A stretch of 64,000 nt of DNA, taken from Jaapia argillacea MUCL 33604 (taxonomy: Eukaryota > Basidiomycota > Agaricomycetes > Jaapiales > Jaapiaceae). How positions within the stretch are numbered: position 1 is the first letter of the stretch; each line of letters begins with the position of its first letter. The stretch spans positions 176,365 through 240,364 of the forward strand of contig KL197721.1 in the NCBI GenBank assembly GCA_000697665.1. Direction: 5' to 3'. Below, piece by piece: positions 11,112 to 24,428 of this stretch. Position numbers and translations under genes: made by a program. Below the pieces are notes generated by a model that saw only the letters and a list, made by a program, of their open reading frames with translations, did no database searches and was not told the origin of the DNA.

Positions 11112-14100
11112 ATGGCATCTCAAGCCCATCAACCTACCCCTCACCGCCGCCCCTCACATGCAACTCACGTCCAAGCAGACTATTTTGACCCGACAGGTGT
11201 AGACGAGTTGACTAGGACCCTAAGTCGACTTTCCCAACCTATTTCACCTGGCCAGGAGAAAGCTGCCGAAGCAGGCTTCACCGATACCAAGGATGGTGGA
11301 ATTGAGGAAAAGTTGGATTTTGAGAAAATCCTTGGGAGTGTTTTCAGAGGGTAAGTCCTTGCATCCGTGTTATTGTGAGGGTTTTAATCTCGATTTGAAT
11401 TTATTTTCCAGACGTGAAGATGGTAGTAACTTCCGATCTCTGGGTGTCCTCTTCGAAAATCTTCGCGTGACGGGTCTAGGAGCGCAAGCTTCGTACCAAC
11501 CAACCTTTGGCTCGACACTTAACCCAATCCGATTCTTTGAGGCTATACAAGGGATCCGACATCCTGCCGTCAGGGATATCTTGAGTGGGTTCGAAGGCGT
11601 TGTAAGGCCGGGGGAGATGTTATGTACGTCCGCACCCTCCACCCATACTTTGCCTCGCTTCAGATTTACTAACCCACAAGTGTTTTGATTCAGTGGTACT
11701 AGGACGTCCAGGAGCAGGCTGCTCAACACTCCTCAAAACCCTCGCAAATCAACACCAAGAATACCACTCCGTATCCGGTGAAATCCATTACGACTCCTTC
11801 TCTCCACGCGCAATATATAACCATCATCGTGGGGACGTCCAATACTGTCCCGAAGACGACGTTCTCTTCCCTACCTTAACCGTTGAAGAGACTTTGACTT
11901 TTGCTGTGAGGAGTCGAGCGCCTAGGACTAGGCCTAGTGCGGAAGGCGAGGATGGGGGAAAAATTAGTAGGAGGGAGTATGAGAAGAGTGTTGTGGAGGT
12001 TTTGTTGAGTGTGTTTGGGTTGGGAGGGGTTAGGGGGACGCTTGTGGGCGATGCGGCTATTAGAGGGATTAGTGGAGGTGAGAAGAAGAGGGTTAGTATT
12101 GCTGAGAGTTTGGCTACTAAGAGTTTGGTCAATGCTTGGGATAAGTGAGTTTTTTCCTCCTCTCCACCTCCTTCCATGCTTCTTCTCGAGAGAGATACTG
12201 AAATTTGGATAGCTCGACTCGTGGCTTGGACTCGTCGACTGCACTCGAGTTCGTACGTGCCCTGCGCATCGCAACTGACCTAGGACAAGTCACAACGATC
12301 GTCTCTATCTACCAAGCTGGAGAATCCTTATATGAACTATTCGACAAGGTGATTTGGGATGTTCCTTTTCCTTCATGAAGTATTTGTGTTGGAGTATGCT
12401 AATTCGTTTGGTGGATGTTTAGGTTTGTGTGATATATGAAGGAAAGATGGCTTATTTTGGACCTGCGGATAAAGCGAGGGAATATTTCGTTGAGATGGGG
12501 TATGAACCTGCCTATAGACAGACTACAGCTGATTTTCTCGTTGCTGGTACGTTCTCAACTTTCCTCCTCCCTCTCGCCTCGACTCACGTCTCAACAGTAA
12601 CCGACCCAAACTGCCGCTCCCTCCGTCTTTCCCTGAACCCATCCACCCCAATCCCCCGCACCTCAACAGAATTCGCATCCCATTTCCTCTCTTCCCCTCT
12701 TGGCGAACTCAACCGCTCCTCCATGGCTTCCTACCGTGACGAATTCATTGGAAAACCTCATTTGGTAGAAGCATTTAAAGAAGGTGCTTATAAAGATCGA
12801 GCAAAGTTTGCTAGTAAGAAGAGTCCGTACATGATTAGTATTGGGATGCAGATTAGGGCGGTTATGGTTAGGAGGTTGCAGATTTTGAAAGGGGGTTGGG
12901 CGGCGCAGGTTATTTTGATTTTGTGAGTGCTTTCGGTTTTTGTGGTTGGGATGTATGCTGATGTGTTGGGCGGAAGTTCGTTCTTGATTCAAGGGATTAT
13001 TATCGGAACGGTTTTCTTTCATATCGAAGATTCAACAGCTGCATATTTTTCGAGGACGGGTGTCATCTTCTTGTATGTCCTCATCTCCTCTCTCCCCTCC
13101 TTCATCTCACCACTAATCAACCATATGAAGTGCGATGTTATTCTCGGTCATGTCAACTCTAACGGAGATCCCGGCGCTGTTCGCTCAACGACCTATAGTC
13201 CTCAGACACCATAGGGCAGCGTTGTACCATCCTGCTATCGAAGCGTTGGCTACGACTTTGGTGGACGTACCCATCACTTTCCTCTCGATTTTGGTGTTTT
13301 CGGCTTCGATTTATTACTTGGTTGGGCTGCAGAAAACCGCGGGGCAGTATTTGTATGTCGTTCGTCGGTTTGTGGTTTCGGTATATTCTTACTGAACATT
13401 CATTGCGTTTTAGAATTTTCTTCTTGGTACGTTCATGTTCGCTGTTTGGTCGGAATGTCGGCAGGCTAATCAAATATCGTTGGTCAGTTCTCATTCGTTT
13501 TGACTCTGTCGATGAAAGCTTGGTTCAGAGCTTTGGCGGCTATGTTCGAGGGACCCGCTCCAGCTACCGCTATCGCTGGCCTACTGCTCCTCGCATTGAC
13601 ATTATACACTGGCTACAACATCCCGAGACCGACGATGACACCAGGTCTTCGGTGGATCTCGTCTATAAACGTACGCTCACCTCTTTCGTACGGATTGGTT
13701 AAATCTTGATCTTCGTTGGTCAGCCTGGTCGGTATGGATATGAAGCTATGCTCACCAATGAGTTCCATACGCTCAACGGTGTATGTGCCACGCTCGTTCC
13801 GCAGGGTCCCGGTTATGAGGGTGTATCATTGGCCAATCAGGTATTATACTGGTGGGCTGGTACGTATGATCAATTCTGACCGGCTTGTTTTCGTGGCCCT
13901 TAGGTGTGTACGACTGTTGGATCGGTGCCTGGTCAGAGTAGAGTTAGCGGTGAGAAGTTTGTGGAGTTGTCTTATGGCTATCATCATAGCAATACTTGGA
14001 AGGTGAGTTGGAGGATCACGACCACCCTGCTGATGTCCCTCAACTCAAGTGTTGTCTTCGTTGGGTAGGACTTTGGCATCCTCGTGGCATTCGGCATCGG

Positions 14101-16759
14101 CTTCACCTTGTTGCTGTTGGTCATGACGGAGGTCAGGACAGCGCAGGCTATCCAAACTGCCGTCACTCTTTTCAAGCGAGGTTCCAAATCAGCTGCAAAA
14201 CAAACAGAGGGCAAAGGTTCTGATGATGAGGAGAACGTCGTTGTTGACACTGCTTCGTCGTCGGCTACAGATCATGATCCCATCACCACTGAAGTCCGGA
14301 AAGGTCTCCAGAGTCAACCGAAAATGACAGATGTCTTTTCATGGCAAAATATCGAGTACACGGTCCCGATATCAGGTGGCGAGACTCGAAAGTTGTTGGA
14401 TGACGTGTCTGGGTATGTCGCACCTGGGAAGCTTACTGCTTTAATGGGAGAATCGGGCGCTGGTAAGGTAAGCACTATCGTTTTCGTTTTGAGTTCGCCT
14501 CTTTGTTTACGGCTCGAGTGAAGACTACTCTTTTGAACGTTCTCGCACAAAGGACGAACGACGTCGGTGTCGTTCGTGGTGATCGTTTCGTCAACGGCCA
14601 GCCTCTTCCCTCCGACTTCCAAGCACAGACGTACGTTCGAAATGTCGATGGTCTTAAGTACCTTGTCACTAACAATTCGGAAATCCACCAGTGGGTACTG
14701 CCAACAACTCGACACTCACCTTGACAAGACGACAGTCCGAGAGGCTCTCCTGTTTTCCGCCAAATTGCGACAGCTTCCCTCAGTTCCTCTTTCCGAGAAG
14801 GAAGCTTAGCAAGTCCTATCCACTGCCTCCTCTTGTTTGCGAACCTAACGGGTGTATTATAGCGTCGAGAGATGCCTGGTGATGTGTGGCCTTGAAAATC
14901 ACGCCGACGCTATCGTTGGCTCTCTTGGTGTGGAACAGCGCAAGCGCACCACGATTGGCGTGGAGCTAGCAGCCAAGGTGAGAATTTTTCCGGCCAAGTT
15001 TCATATGGCATGTTGAGGTGTCTGCGTAGCCAAAGCTTTTGATTTTCTTGGACGAGCCGACGACCGGTCTTGATTCACAAAGCGCGTGGGCGATCATGAC
15101 TTTCCTCCGGTCATTGGCAGACAATGGGCAAGCGATCCTTTGCACTATCCATCAGCCCTCTTCGGAACTATTCCACGTGTTCGACCGCTTGTTGCTCCTC
15201 CGAAAAGGTGGACAAACTGTCTACTTTGGTGACGTCGGGCACAACTCCGTAACAATGATCGACTACTTTGAGCGAAACGGCTCGCGTCACTGTGCGTCTA
15301 CCGAGAACCCGTTAGTCGTATTTCTTTGGTATCAGCACTGTTTACTTATGAATCCGATTACAGGGCAGAGTTTATGCTCGACGTCATCGGCGCTGGTGCC
15401 ACCGCGACGAGTAACATTGATTGGCATAATATCTGGATTCACTCCAATGAGTTCAAAGCACTTCAGCAATCTCTTGACCAGATTCATTATGAAGGACGCC
15501 AACGCCCCCCAGTCGAAGCCACGTTCCATTCTGATTTCTCCACTTCTTGGCCGTACCAACTCACTCAGTTGGTGACGAGAGACTCCAAGGCGATATGGCG
15601 TGACCCAACTTACATTATGTCAAAGTTGATGTTGAACATTGCTGGAGGTTTGTTTGTTGGGTTCAGCTTCTACAAGTCAAAGACGACGTTGCAAGGAACT
15701 CAGAACAAACTATTCGTTCGTCTACTTGCTCTTGCAGCATTCCGCTCTGATATCGTACCATTTTCTAGACAATTTTCATATCCTCCCTCATGTCAATTCC
15801 CATGGCCAACCAACTCCAGGTGCCGTTCATCAATCGGCGCGATATCTATCAAGTCCGTGAACGCCCGTCGCGTATGTATTCCTGGACAGCTCTCGTCACA
15901 TCCCAGATCCTGGCCGAAATCCCGTGGAATATCCTGTCCGGAACCCTCTACTTCGTCTGTTGGTATTGGACTGTTGGATTCCCCAACGACAGGGCGGGAT
16001 ACACTTACTTGATGTTCGGCATCATCGTACCGCTATACTATACCACAGTTGGCCAAGCTGTCGCCGCCATGAGTCCGAGTGCAGAAATTGCTGCGATCTT
16101 GTTCAGCTTCTTGTTCTCGTTCGTGTTAACCTTGTGCGCCCCTTCTGCTCTTCTCGCCGAATAACGAGCAGTCACTGATGGCCAGCCCCTGAAGTAACGG
16201 TGTGTTCCAGCCATACCGTCAGCTGAAATGGTGGAGATGGATGTATCGCCTCGTTCCATACACATACCTAATTGAAGGTGTCCTCGGCCAAGGTTAGTCT
16301 GCTCTCTCACCTCCGCCTCACCCAGTTGAGTCAACCTTCTCCGTTAGCACTTGGCAACACCCAGATCACCTGCTCTCCGATCGAATATGTAACCCTCCAA
16401 CCACCTTCCCCACAGACCTGCGGCGCCTACCTTGAACGTTACATCACATCCATGGGAGGATATCTGACCAACCCAAACGCGACAAGTGACTGTCAATTTT
16501 GTTCCGCGAGAACTGCCGATCAGTTCCTCAAGGGTGCATTCAACATTCAGTGGAAACACCACTGGAGAGATGCAGGGCTGTTATTTGGCTATCTTGCTTT
16601 CAATGTGAGTCCCATGCTTCCTCAGTCGTTTGATGAGCGTTGTGCTGAGATAACCTGCAGATCGCAATGACGTTCCTATTGACATACTTGTTCTACATGA
16701 AAACCTGGAGCCTATCAGGCGCCTTGCGGTCTCGAAAATCTCAAAAGCCTTCCTCCTAA
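11112..16759 (+). CDS. PDR-type (ABCG) full-size ABC multidrug transporter
   Basis: Plasma-membrane efflux pump of the pleiotropic drug resistance family, domain order NBD1-TMD1-NBD2-TMD2, about 1,400-1,450 residues over roughly 17 exons. NBD1 has the PDR-type Walker [12 protein letters not shown] (Cys for Lys, normal for the family), signature [13 protein letters not shown] and Walker B region [16 protein letters not shown]1 follows ([40 protein letters not shown]). NBD2 has Walker [20 protein letters not shown] across a splice site, signature [18 protein letters not shown], Walker [18 protein letters not shown] and the [11 protein letters not shown] switch. TMD2 includes [20 protein letters not shown] and the cysteine-bearing loop [13 protein letters not shown], ending at 16757-16759. 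All catalytic motifs are present. Degraded and partial paralogues occur at 56.8-58.1 kb and 63.6-64.0 kb. Confidence 0.93.
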
Positions 16760-17025
16760 CCCCCCTAGCTACCCGTGAAGGGTGGGGGGACCCCGGAACT
16801 CAGGTGGTTCTATAGAGCAGAACCTGCCATCAGACGATTGTCAAACTCCACTCTCCACATAATCAACCAATAAACGCGAGAAGATAAATACGATTGTAAT
16901 TCACCCCCTATACGCGCCCGCTTCCATATAATTCGATTCGACATGTGCTTCCGATCATTAGCCATGCTGCGTCCGAACACAAAAGAATCAACATCACAGC
17001 GCATGTACGCCCCCCCTCCCACAAC

Positions 17026-19036
17026 TCATCCAACCAATGGGTACGATCGATTAGGCGGGTGAATCACAATCATCCTCTTATCCGTGAAGTTGTCCACATC
17101 AAACCGACCATATCCTGAGGCACCACCGAGACCAACATCACCCAAAATAGGTTCATTATGGAAGGTTGGGCCGTTGATACTTGTACAACCTAAGAGAAAC
17201 AGAAGTCATTCATGAGCTATCGTTCTAATTAAAGGCGCCAACGGCCAACGGCACGAGATGTCGCATATGATGTAGAACGGCATGTACGTACCAGCACGAA
17301 TCCTTCCACCAACGTCGAAGGCGAGGTTCACGTCCTTCGTCCAAAGCGATGCAGATAACGAGTATTCTGTCGCATTCGCCAACTCGACGGCTTCGTCGAT
17401 GGTGTCCACGACAGCGAACACAGTAACTATAAAATCAGGCCCGGAAATGGTCAGCTATCAAACGACTGCAGGCAAATCCGCGCTCACCAGGTCCGAAGCT
17501 TTCCCTCTCCCAGATCCTCATTCCAGCACGACCTCCAACAACCAGATGCGGATTGACAAACGCCCCATTTCTCTTCAAGTCACCCAGCACGATCTGCGCT
17601 CCTGCTTCTTTCGCTTCCGTGATCATTTGGATGACGTTTTTGGCGGATGGCTCGTGGAACAATGCACCTGGCAGATGTATCGAGATTTAGGGAAAGGGCT
17701 ATTTCACGGAGGATCGGGACAGGGAGAGAGACATGGTAAGTACTTACCGAGGTGGACTTTATTATCACTTCTCGGGTCACCCACTTTGAATTTCTCCGCG
17801 AATCCCTTGACACCATCGATGAGGTTTTGAGCTACTGATCGAAGGACAATGACGCGTTCGGTAGACATGCAGACTTGCCCCGAATTTATCATTGAGGCGA
17901 AGGCAATGGCTCGGGATGCAGAAGGTATGTCTGCATCTGCTAGGACCTGCGAATATGAGGTTTGGGGTCAGTGACATCACGAATAGAGAGAAAATGGTGA
18001 GGAGAAAGATCGTTTACCACACAAGGAGCCTTGCCACCCAACTCAAATACACAAGGTTTCAGGTATTTGGCTGCTTCCGCTGCGAGGATCTTGCCTACAC
18101 GGTCGCTTCCAGTAAACTATATATATCAAGTCGATGGTCAGTCAGAAGTGGAGTACGGATTCACGAAAGGGAGGCACGAAATTCGGCGGGTTGTGGAATA
18201 GACTCACATTGATCTTTCGAACAGCAGGATTAGCGATAATTTGTTTGGTCAATTCAGGGGCGTCTTCACGGGACATTGGGAGGTAGTTCAAGACACCGTT
18301 CGGTAAGCCAGCCTGTAGGATTCAGGGGTCGTCTCAGTGAGAGTTAAGAAAAGATGAAAAGATGACTTGCATACCTCTTGGAAGAGCTCAACTACGATGG
18401 CTTGGGTCCTCGGAGTGAACTCTGAGGGTTTTAACACCACTGTATTGCCACATATGAGGGGAATGGCAACAGCACGGATCGTAAGGATCAGGGGTGCGTT
18501 CCATGGTGCAATTGTGAAACTGCCACACGAAACTCAGCAATTGCATTAGAGGACACGAATCCCGATACTCACACAACACCCATGGCCCTCCTCTGCACCA
18601 CAACATGGGCACCCTCCGCAAAATCACTCGGGAACGTTTCACCTCTCAACTCATTCACACACCCAGCGGTCCATTTCAACTTTTCCACACTTGGCGCCCA
18701 CGTACCGAGGATCCAAGGCTCGACTGCTCCTATCTCACTCTGTGTCACCTCAATAACTTTCTTCTTGTACCTCTCTGAAGCGAGAAGCTCAGCGGCCTTG
18801 AGGAATATGGAACGTTTGGATGAGAGGGATGTGTGTTCCCAGGTGCGAAATGCGGTAGCAGCGGAGGTGAGCGCTGAGGTGCAGTCCGCTACAGAGGCCG
18901 AGGCCGAGTGGCCAACTGGGGAAGAAGGGGAGGAGGGATTGTGTATGGGGAACGTAGAGGAGGTGGAGGAGGGGACCCATTGACCGTTGATGAAGAGGGA
19001 GGTGAATGGGAGACTTGATGAATCTGAGGTCGACAT
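17026..19036 (-). CDS. NAD(P)-dependent aldehyde dehydrogenase (salicylaldehyde/vanillin type), copy 1
   Basis: Oxidises an aldehyde to its acid. Start at 19036 ([20 protein letters not shown]). Later exons show [20 protein letters not shown], then [16 protein letters not shown] (cofactor lysine), ELGGKAPC (catalytic glutamate) and [14 protein letters not shown] with the catalytic cysteine near 17,877. The C-terminal block has [20 protein letters not shown] and [17 protein letters not shown], with the stop at 17026-17028. About nine exons and 480-490 residues, the usual family length. It is tail-to-tail with the ABC transporter and is the left boundary gene of the tandem duplication: the duplicated segment begins inside it near 17,857. 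The substrate class is inferred from overall style only. Confidence 0.9.
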
Positions 19037-19524
19037 CGTCAGCGTTAAACCATTGTGGGAGTCATCTGGAGAACCCGCCTGGCTATTTACGCCGGTCGCA
19101 AACGTTTATCCGCCAGTATGACCAATGTAAGAGACCAATACGAATCCTTGGAGCGAGAAGAGGATATCCTTGGAATTGTCAGCTGAGCATGCAGTCGCTG
19201 GACAGAGAATCGGATGTGACATGTGACATGTTTGACTCTTCGCCTAAGTATATCGCCCATACAACAAATCGCTCCGTCGTTGGCGTGCGCGTGAAAGGTG
19301 CTTCAAAAGAGTTCAACGGTAAGACCAGACGCGAAAACCGTCGCTCTATGTAATCACTTATATAACGCCGCCAAGTTGAACCCGGGCGTCTTCGAAACAT
19401 TCTTCTGACCAATAATACTGATTCGACTCGGAGTCGCAACGTACAAATTCTTCGATACAAAACAACAATCGCACTGCGGAACTCATCAAACAAACAATAT
19501 TGAGCCATCGATCACATCTTTCGC

Positions 19525-20827
19525 TCATGCGGCCTTGACGATCTCCCAGAAGCACTCATCCGCCGTCAAAAAGTTGTCGACAACATTGTGCTGCAAGGCG
19601 TGATCTTCGAACCTAACCCCGACCTTCGGGAATGGCAAGATTAGGGTCAAATTAGTCTGATAAGAGGTATGGTCCATACTTGGGTGCCTTCGTTAGCGTT
19701 GTCAATTCCCCAATGAGCCGGTCCGACAGTCATCGAATCACGGAAGATCCTACATTCAAGTATTGAATCAGCTAACGCGCAACACAAGTTCTTGATTTGA
19801 GAAGATACTCGCATATAATTGTTCTTATTCTGGAGGGGGTGGATGACCCAGTTGGCCGTGATCAAGTTCGAATCCGAGATGTACAAGAGCCCGGCTGCGT
19901 CCACAGCCTGGCGGCCATTGAGGGGGGAACTTTCTTGAACAAGTGAGACCTGATACACGAAACCTTTCTTGTCGATCCTCTCGACGAACCACTGCCATGC
20001 GAAATAAAGTTCAATCAGGTTCCAAACGGGGCTCAAATTCATAAGATGCGATTTGACTTACGGTGGCGGGGTTAGAGTTGGAAACAACTTTAACGTTGGA
20101 TGACCCCGAGCTGATGTTGATGTTTCCATACTTGACATTCTTGATGGTGTATTTTCCACTTTCGAGTGGGCCTGGCGGGGTTGGCGGCGGGGAGGAAATA
20201 TTCGCCTTAGTGAGCTTCCAGAAGGCCATGTCCTTGAAATCAGCCGCAGCGAGTTCAGAAGTCTTCAAGGCAGACGTGCTTGTGCGGCAATCGACCTGTG
20301 AAAGTATTGAGTGTTATCCAACGCAATAATCAAAAGGTTCACGTACCTGTGTCCCCGCTTTGTTCGAAGCAAGAACCCAAGAGCCGCCACCGTTCGCAAC
20401 GGTGATTCTGTTAATTGGTCAAAGATTAAAGAATATTCGTTAAAGGTTGCGACAGCGACACCTACTGCACCGAACCATCTGGGTTCTGGGGCACGTACCA
20501 TAGCTGTTCGTCAACCCCGGTTGCTACGCGAGCAAACAATTTCTGGTCCTTGACAGTACTTTCGCGTGGTTGGGGAAGGAAGCCAGCCGATGTCGCAATC
20601 GCGGTGATGTGATATCCTCCCGTGGATGGGATAGATATAACACTGAACTGAAAACCCGAGGAATCGACGTCAATTTGGGCTCGTCAGGAAGATTACTCGG
20701 TGGGAACTCACAATGACTTGGTCCGCAGACGAGACGATGGGGGCGAGGTTGGACTGAGGACGATGGCGCCGAGACCGACGCTGCCGTTAACGGTGTTCTC
20801 AATCGTATAGAATCCAGTGTCGGGCAT
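19525..20827 (-). pseudogene. Trefoil A, copy 1: two-domain I66 (cospin-like) inhibitor-type protein, frame-disrupted
   Basis: Reads MPDTGFYTIENTVNGSVGLG, then exons with KLFARVATGVDEQLWYVPQ, GGGSWVLASNKAGTQVDCR and FWKLTKA. A second domain starts SGKYTIKNVKYGNINISSG and ends ADECFWEIVKAA (stop 19525-19527). Each half has the I66 layout: YxIxN start, a KLFA strand with W near it, and a GWVL...GTQ repeat, so two beta-trefoils are joined by a Pro-rich linker. No signal peptide. Relative to the intact paralogue at 32028-33330, exon 1 lacks one base in a run near 20,760. The frame then closes soon after GAIV. A sequencing or assembly error cannot be excluded. A TATA-like TTTATAAA lies at 20875-20882. 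Confidence 0.7.
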
Positions 20828-22276
20828 GTTGAGGGATGTGATTGTGCTGGGGAGGAATGACGGACGAAACGCAGTTTATAAACATACAGGACTGAATGCT
20901 GGGGAGAAGCGGAGTTGCTCATGGAAGAGAGGAAAGGACGACGCGATTCTAAACTTTCCGAGAGATAGGCGCCTTGTGGTCCCTTCATAATTGGGGTGAG
21001 AAGGTCGTAGCGAGGCCATGCACTGGCGGCGGAGGTTTGATCGATCCTTCTGCCCGGCGGGGTGGATAATTGACTATGATTGAGCATGGAAGGAGAAATC
21101 GGCGATGCTTTCGAAATTGGGGAATGTTCCTGGGGAGGCTTTCCATTTCATTATACCGATGACAATCTGAGGTGAGAGCAGACAGGAACAGAGAAGCTAA
21201 CAGCGTTAGACTCGATTGAGGGATCGATTCTTCTCGACATAACATTCAGCCAATACTTCTGTCCAACACACAAATACATGGCACTCCGAGAACTTTCGCT
21301 CTCAAGCTATGTAGGGGCAGGACTAGGTACTGAAAAGTGTCAAGCAAGCGTGTATCGTCTGGTGTGTGACAATGTGTGACAATCATCGCGATAGCTCGAC
21401 ATCATTACCTCCGTGCCAACTTCCTCAACACAGCAGTGCTGCAGCTCTCTGGTGATCAGTCGGAGCTTTCAAAACCCCTTGTCGGTGGAGATTGTCGGCA
21501 ATCTGGCCCATAGTGCCTCAGTGTCACCCTGTCACTCGCCGGTTCCATCAGCTCTTCTCGCCAGGCGCTTCGTGCGCGATCGACGACCAGACGCACATTT
21601 CTCAACCCCATGAGACATTCAGGATCGTCGATCATCTGCAAGATAGAACTCACCATCACTCCGACCTCATTGTTTGGAGCTGGCTCTCTTCCGCTGGCAA
21701 TATCTCTAGTCCCAAGCCGAGGTGCACCCATGTCAGCCTTGACATCGTGGAGGTCAAGTTCTCCGAGTGGCTCTGACGGTCATGTGTTGTCGAATTCCAC
21801 GGCGTTTGGAGGGCGCACCGTTATCATGGGTGTTTGCGATCTTTCAAATCATCCGCACCATCGGTTCGGCTGGAGCAAATAACCACATTGAGTTACGAAT
21901 CCAACCATGAACCTCAGCGTGCCATCGCGGTCTCGTTGAGAGGGGTCTAAATGTTCTCGCAGCGAAGCCGCGATTTGCGACTCGACCCTGTCGGTTCTAC
22001 GAGATCCCCGTGGCCACCAATTTCTGGCGTAGTTTCTCTCCATCTTCCGTCCAGTGTCTCGGTTTTGGGGTAGGCACTAAGATGTCTCCCCCGTTGCTGG
22101 TGAAGACGCGGAAATAGAGCGAGCTCTTCGCACCCTGTGCGTCCACTTTCATAGTTCTCCCCGTGCATTTCCCATAGAACCTGATTGGGATTAAGGGTCT
22201 ATATATTCCACGGAGTCCCTCGAGACGGTCCAAGTCAGCCGTTCCCTACGCGATTCAAGTCGAAATATTCTGTGCC
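20828..22276. other. Divergent promoter region A1/B1
   Basis: About 1.45 kb between divergent trefoil genes A and B. It aligns with 33331-34905 and, inverted, with roughly 62400-63400. Compared with copy 2 it lacks about 200 bases (34,37x-34,56x), including the conserved palindromic element described below. TATA-like TCTATATATT lies at 22198-22207 before B1. No gene seen. Confidence 0.6.
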
Positions 22277-23668
22277 ATGTCCGATTCCACTCCACAAGTC
22301 CCAGTTGAAACAAAGGCTGATGTCCAGGTACCACCTGAGGCAAAGGTTGCCAATTTCAAGGGGCTCCTGGGCCTTCCGCGTCGCTACATCTACACCACCG
22401 CCCTCACCGCCCGCGCTATTATTCCCAACGGCATCTACACCATTCGATCGTTTTTAAAGCCGAACCTCTGCCTCCAGCTGAATACTAGTGACAAGAACAG
22501 TATCACCGCTTCACCCCGGGTCACCGTCTACCAGAATCTGTATCAACAAGTAAGCCTGACATTCAGATACTTCAATACTCTGACGACTTACTCACGTTAT
22601 GGCGGGCAGTGGATCGTTACCATGCAGAGTGATCACACCTACAAGTTTACAAACCGTGGCCGCGACCTTGAAATTGGCGCGGTCATCCAAATATGTGCTG
22701 ACAAGAGCCCAGGGTATATTTCTGGCACCACCCAAGATACATTCTGGCTCCTCACCGCCCTGAATGACACTTACATGTGCGATCCAATAATCTCTTATTA
22801 TATAGATTCTGAGGCCTTCCTTTACAGAATTGGATATAGAGAAGATCCGTATGTCGTCGATCTCAACGATGCTGGGACGGGCAACGTCAGTGCCGTCTCG
22901 TTGCTCCTAATCACTTGTACTGAAGTTGCGATCGATCATAGAACCGAATGGCCACCCTCAATTTGTTGGATCCCGAGGTTTGAAGCTTTGCCTTTGGGCC
23001 TTTCCATCAGCTAATACTGACGACGTCTTTCAGAATCAGCTCGAGAAACAACTTTGGTTTTTCGACTTGTATGACGGAACTGCCCCAGAAACGCAGATAC
23101 TCCCTGGATACTCCTATCTCTTTACCAACATCGGAACCGGAAGAGTGTTGGGTGTCAGCGGCAGCATTCCATACATGTATGGTGTCGGGACTGGACCCGG
23201 AACGTACACCTCTGTAGGGCTATTCTCCAATTCTCACCCATTGATATTCTCACCGTGGCCTAGTGGCTCCCAATCTTCGACGCCAACGGGAACATGTACA
23301 TAACGACCACCTACTCTCATTCCCCGCCCGCTGCCCTCGGATACTTGACGAACGGGAATATCACCACCACTCCAGTCGTCTGCCGTCTCAAATTCGCTGA
23401 ACCTGCAACCGACGGGGTCTTCTAGTATGTCATAGCCTCCGCCTCTCTCCCGTTGCCACTTTACTCACAGGAAATTTTCTCAGTATCGATGTCAATTCGG
23501 TAATCTCTGGGGATGTTGTTGCCGACAATAAACTCTCTAATAGCTATGTATGTTTTCTTTGCACCGCGTACCCTGATCCTTGCTGATTCTCATCTATAGG
23601 CATCGTTCGAACCCCTGAACACGAGTAAAATCACTCAGAAATGGAAGATGACTCGCGTTAACCAGTAA
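22277..23668 (+). CDS. Trefoil B, copy 1: ricin-B-type beta-trefoil lectin-like protein
   Basis: About 330 residues over roughly eight exons, no signal peptide. A charged N-terminal arm (ETKADVQVPPEAKV) precedes GIYTIRSFLKPNLCLQLNT, a typical ricin-B first repeat, then a Q-W pair across the first intron. Further repeats include YKFTNRGRDLEIGAVIQ, YREDPYVVDLND, KQLWFFDLYDGTAPETQILP and YLFTNIGTGRVLGVSG. The final part is WLPIFDANGNMYITTTY and ITQKWKMTRVNQ, stop 23666-23668. The Q..W pattern and threefold YxI/LCLQL repeats support a carbohydrate-binding trefoil fold. No catalytic domain is attached. Likely a cytoplasmic defence or storage lectin; sugar specificity unknown. Confidence 0.75.
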
Positions 23669-24428
23669 TCAGCCTTCAATTCCACTCTGAAATCTTGAAC
23701 TTTCTCTATATCCTGAGTTGTACGAGTTTTATGTAGCATGTACCGTGATGGAATGAAGGTGTATGTGATGGTTCAGACGTTTCGGAATCCAATACAATCC
23801 CCCAATGTACCCGACTGAGTGCCGTTACCCGCGACTTACTCCTGAGCGACCACAGCGAACGATCTTGAGAAATTCACGCCCAGGACTGTGAGTTGGGTGG
23901 CGCAGCGACAGGATACTTCCATTCGATGCGAGGGAGAGTAGTGATTGTGACGAAGCGAATGTGCAATCACCACAAATGGTCACGCAGGGAGTTCGATGCT
24001 GGTTTTTTGAATGCCAGTGCTCGGTATCTTGGCCTGGGGTACAAATGAACAGATCGACACAGCCTGCATTTTGGTCCAAGACGGAGTCGTTTTATCAAAA
24101 AGGCGAAAGCGGCTGAGCATATGTAGCCCGAGCTAACGACTCCGAGAATTGCCGGCGCTAGTGTGGTGCTAGTAAGTAGTAGGATCCAGCAATACGCAGA
24201 CCCGAGGTGCTGGGAGAATACACCTTGCAGGGAACTGTGCCCTTCAAGTTCATCGTATCCATCGCGAAAAACGCTCGAGTCTTCGAGTTGTCAGAGCAAG
24301 ATGAAAACAACAGATTGAGATCATTTCAGCATTCACAAAATACAAGCTACTGTTACAAATGGCAGACAATACTGGGGGACTCGGAGTCGAGCCTTCGAAT
24401 CGGATACCTGACCAAAACCATACGCTTC
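23669..24428. other. Convergent spacer B1/C1
   Basis: About 760 bases between the stops of trefoil B and trefoil C, conserved in copy 2 (36296-37055) and in the inverted copy 3 (61770-62050). Small frames here are conserved only because the DNA is duplicated; I see no gene. Confidence 0.55.

Noticed and set aside
20524-21087. 187-codon minus-strand frame over trefoil A1
   Set aside because: Runs across intron and promoter of trefoil A in a different frame; a by-product of the real gene.
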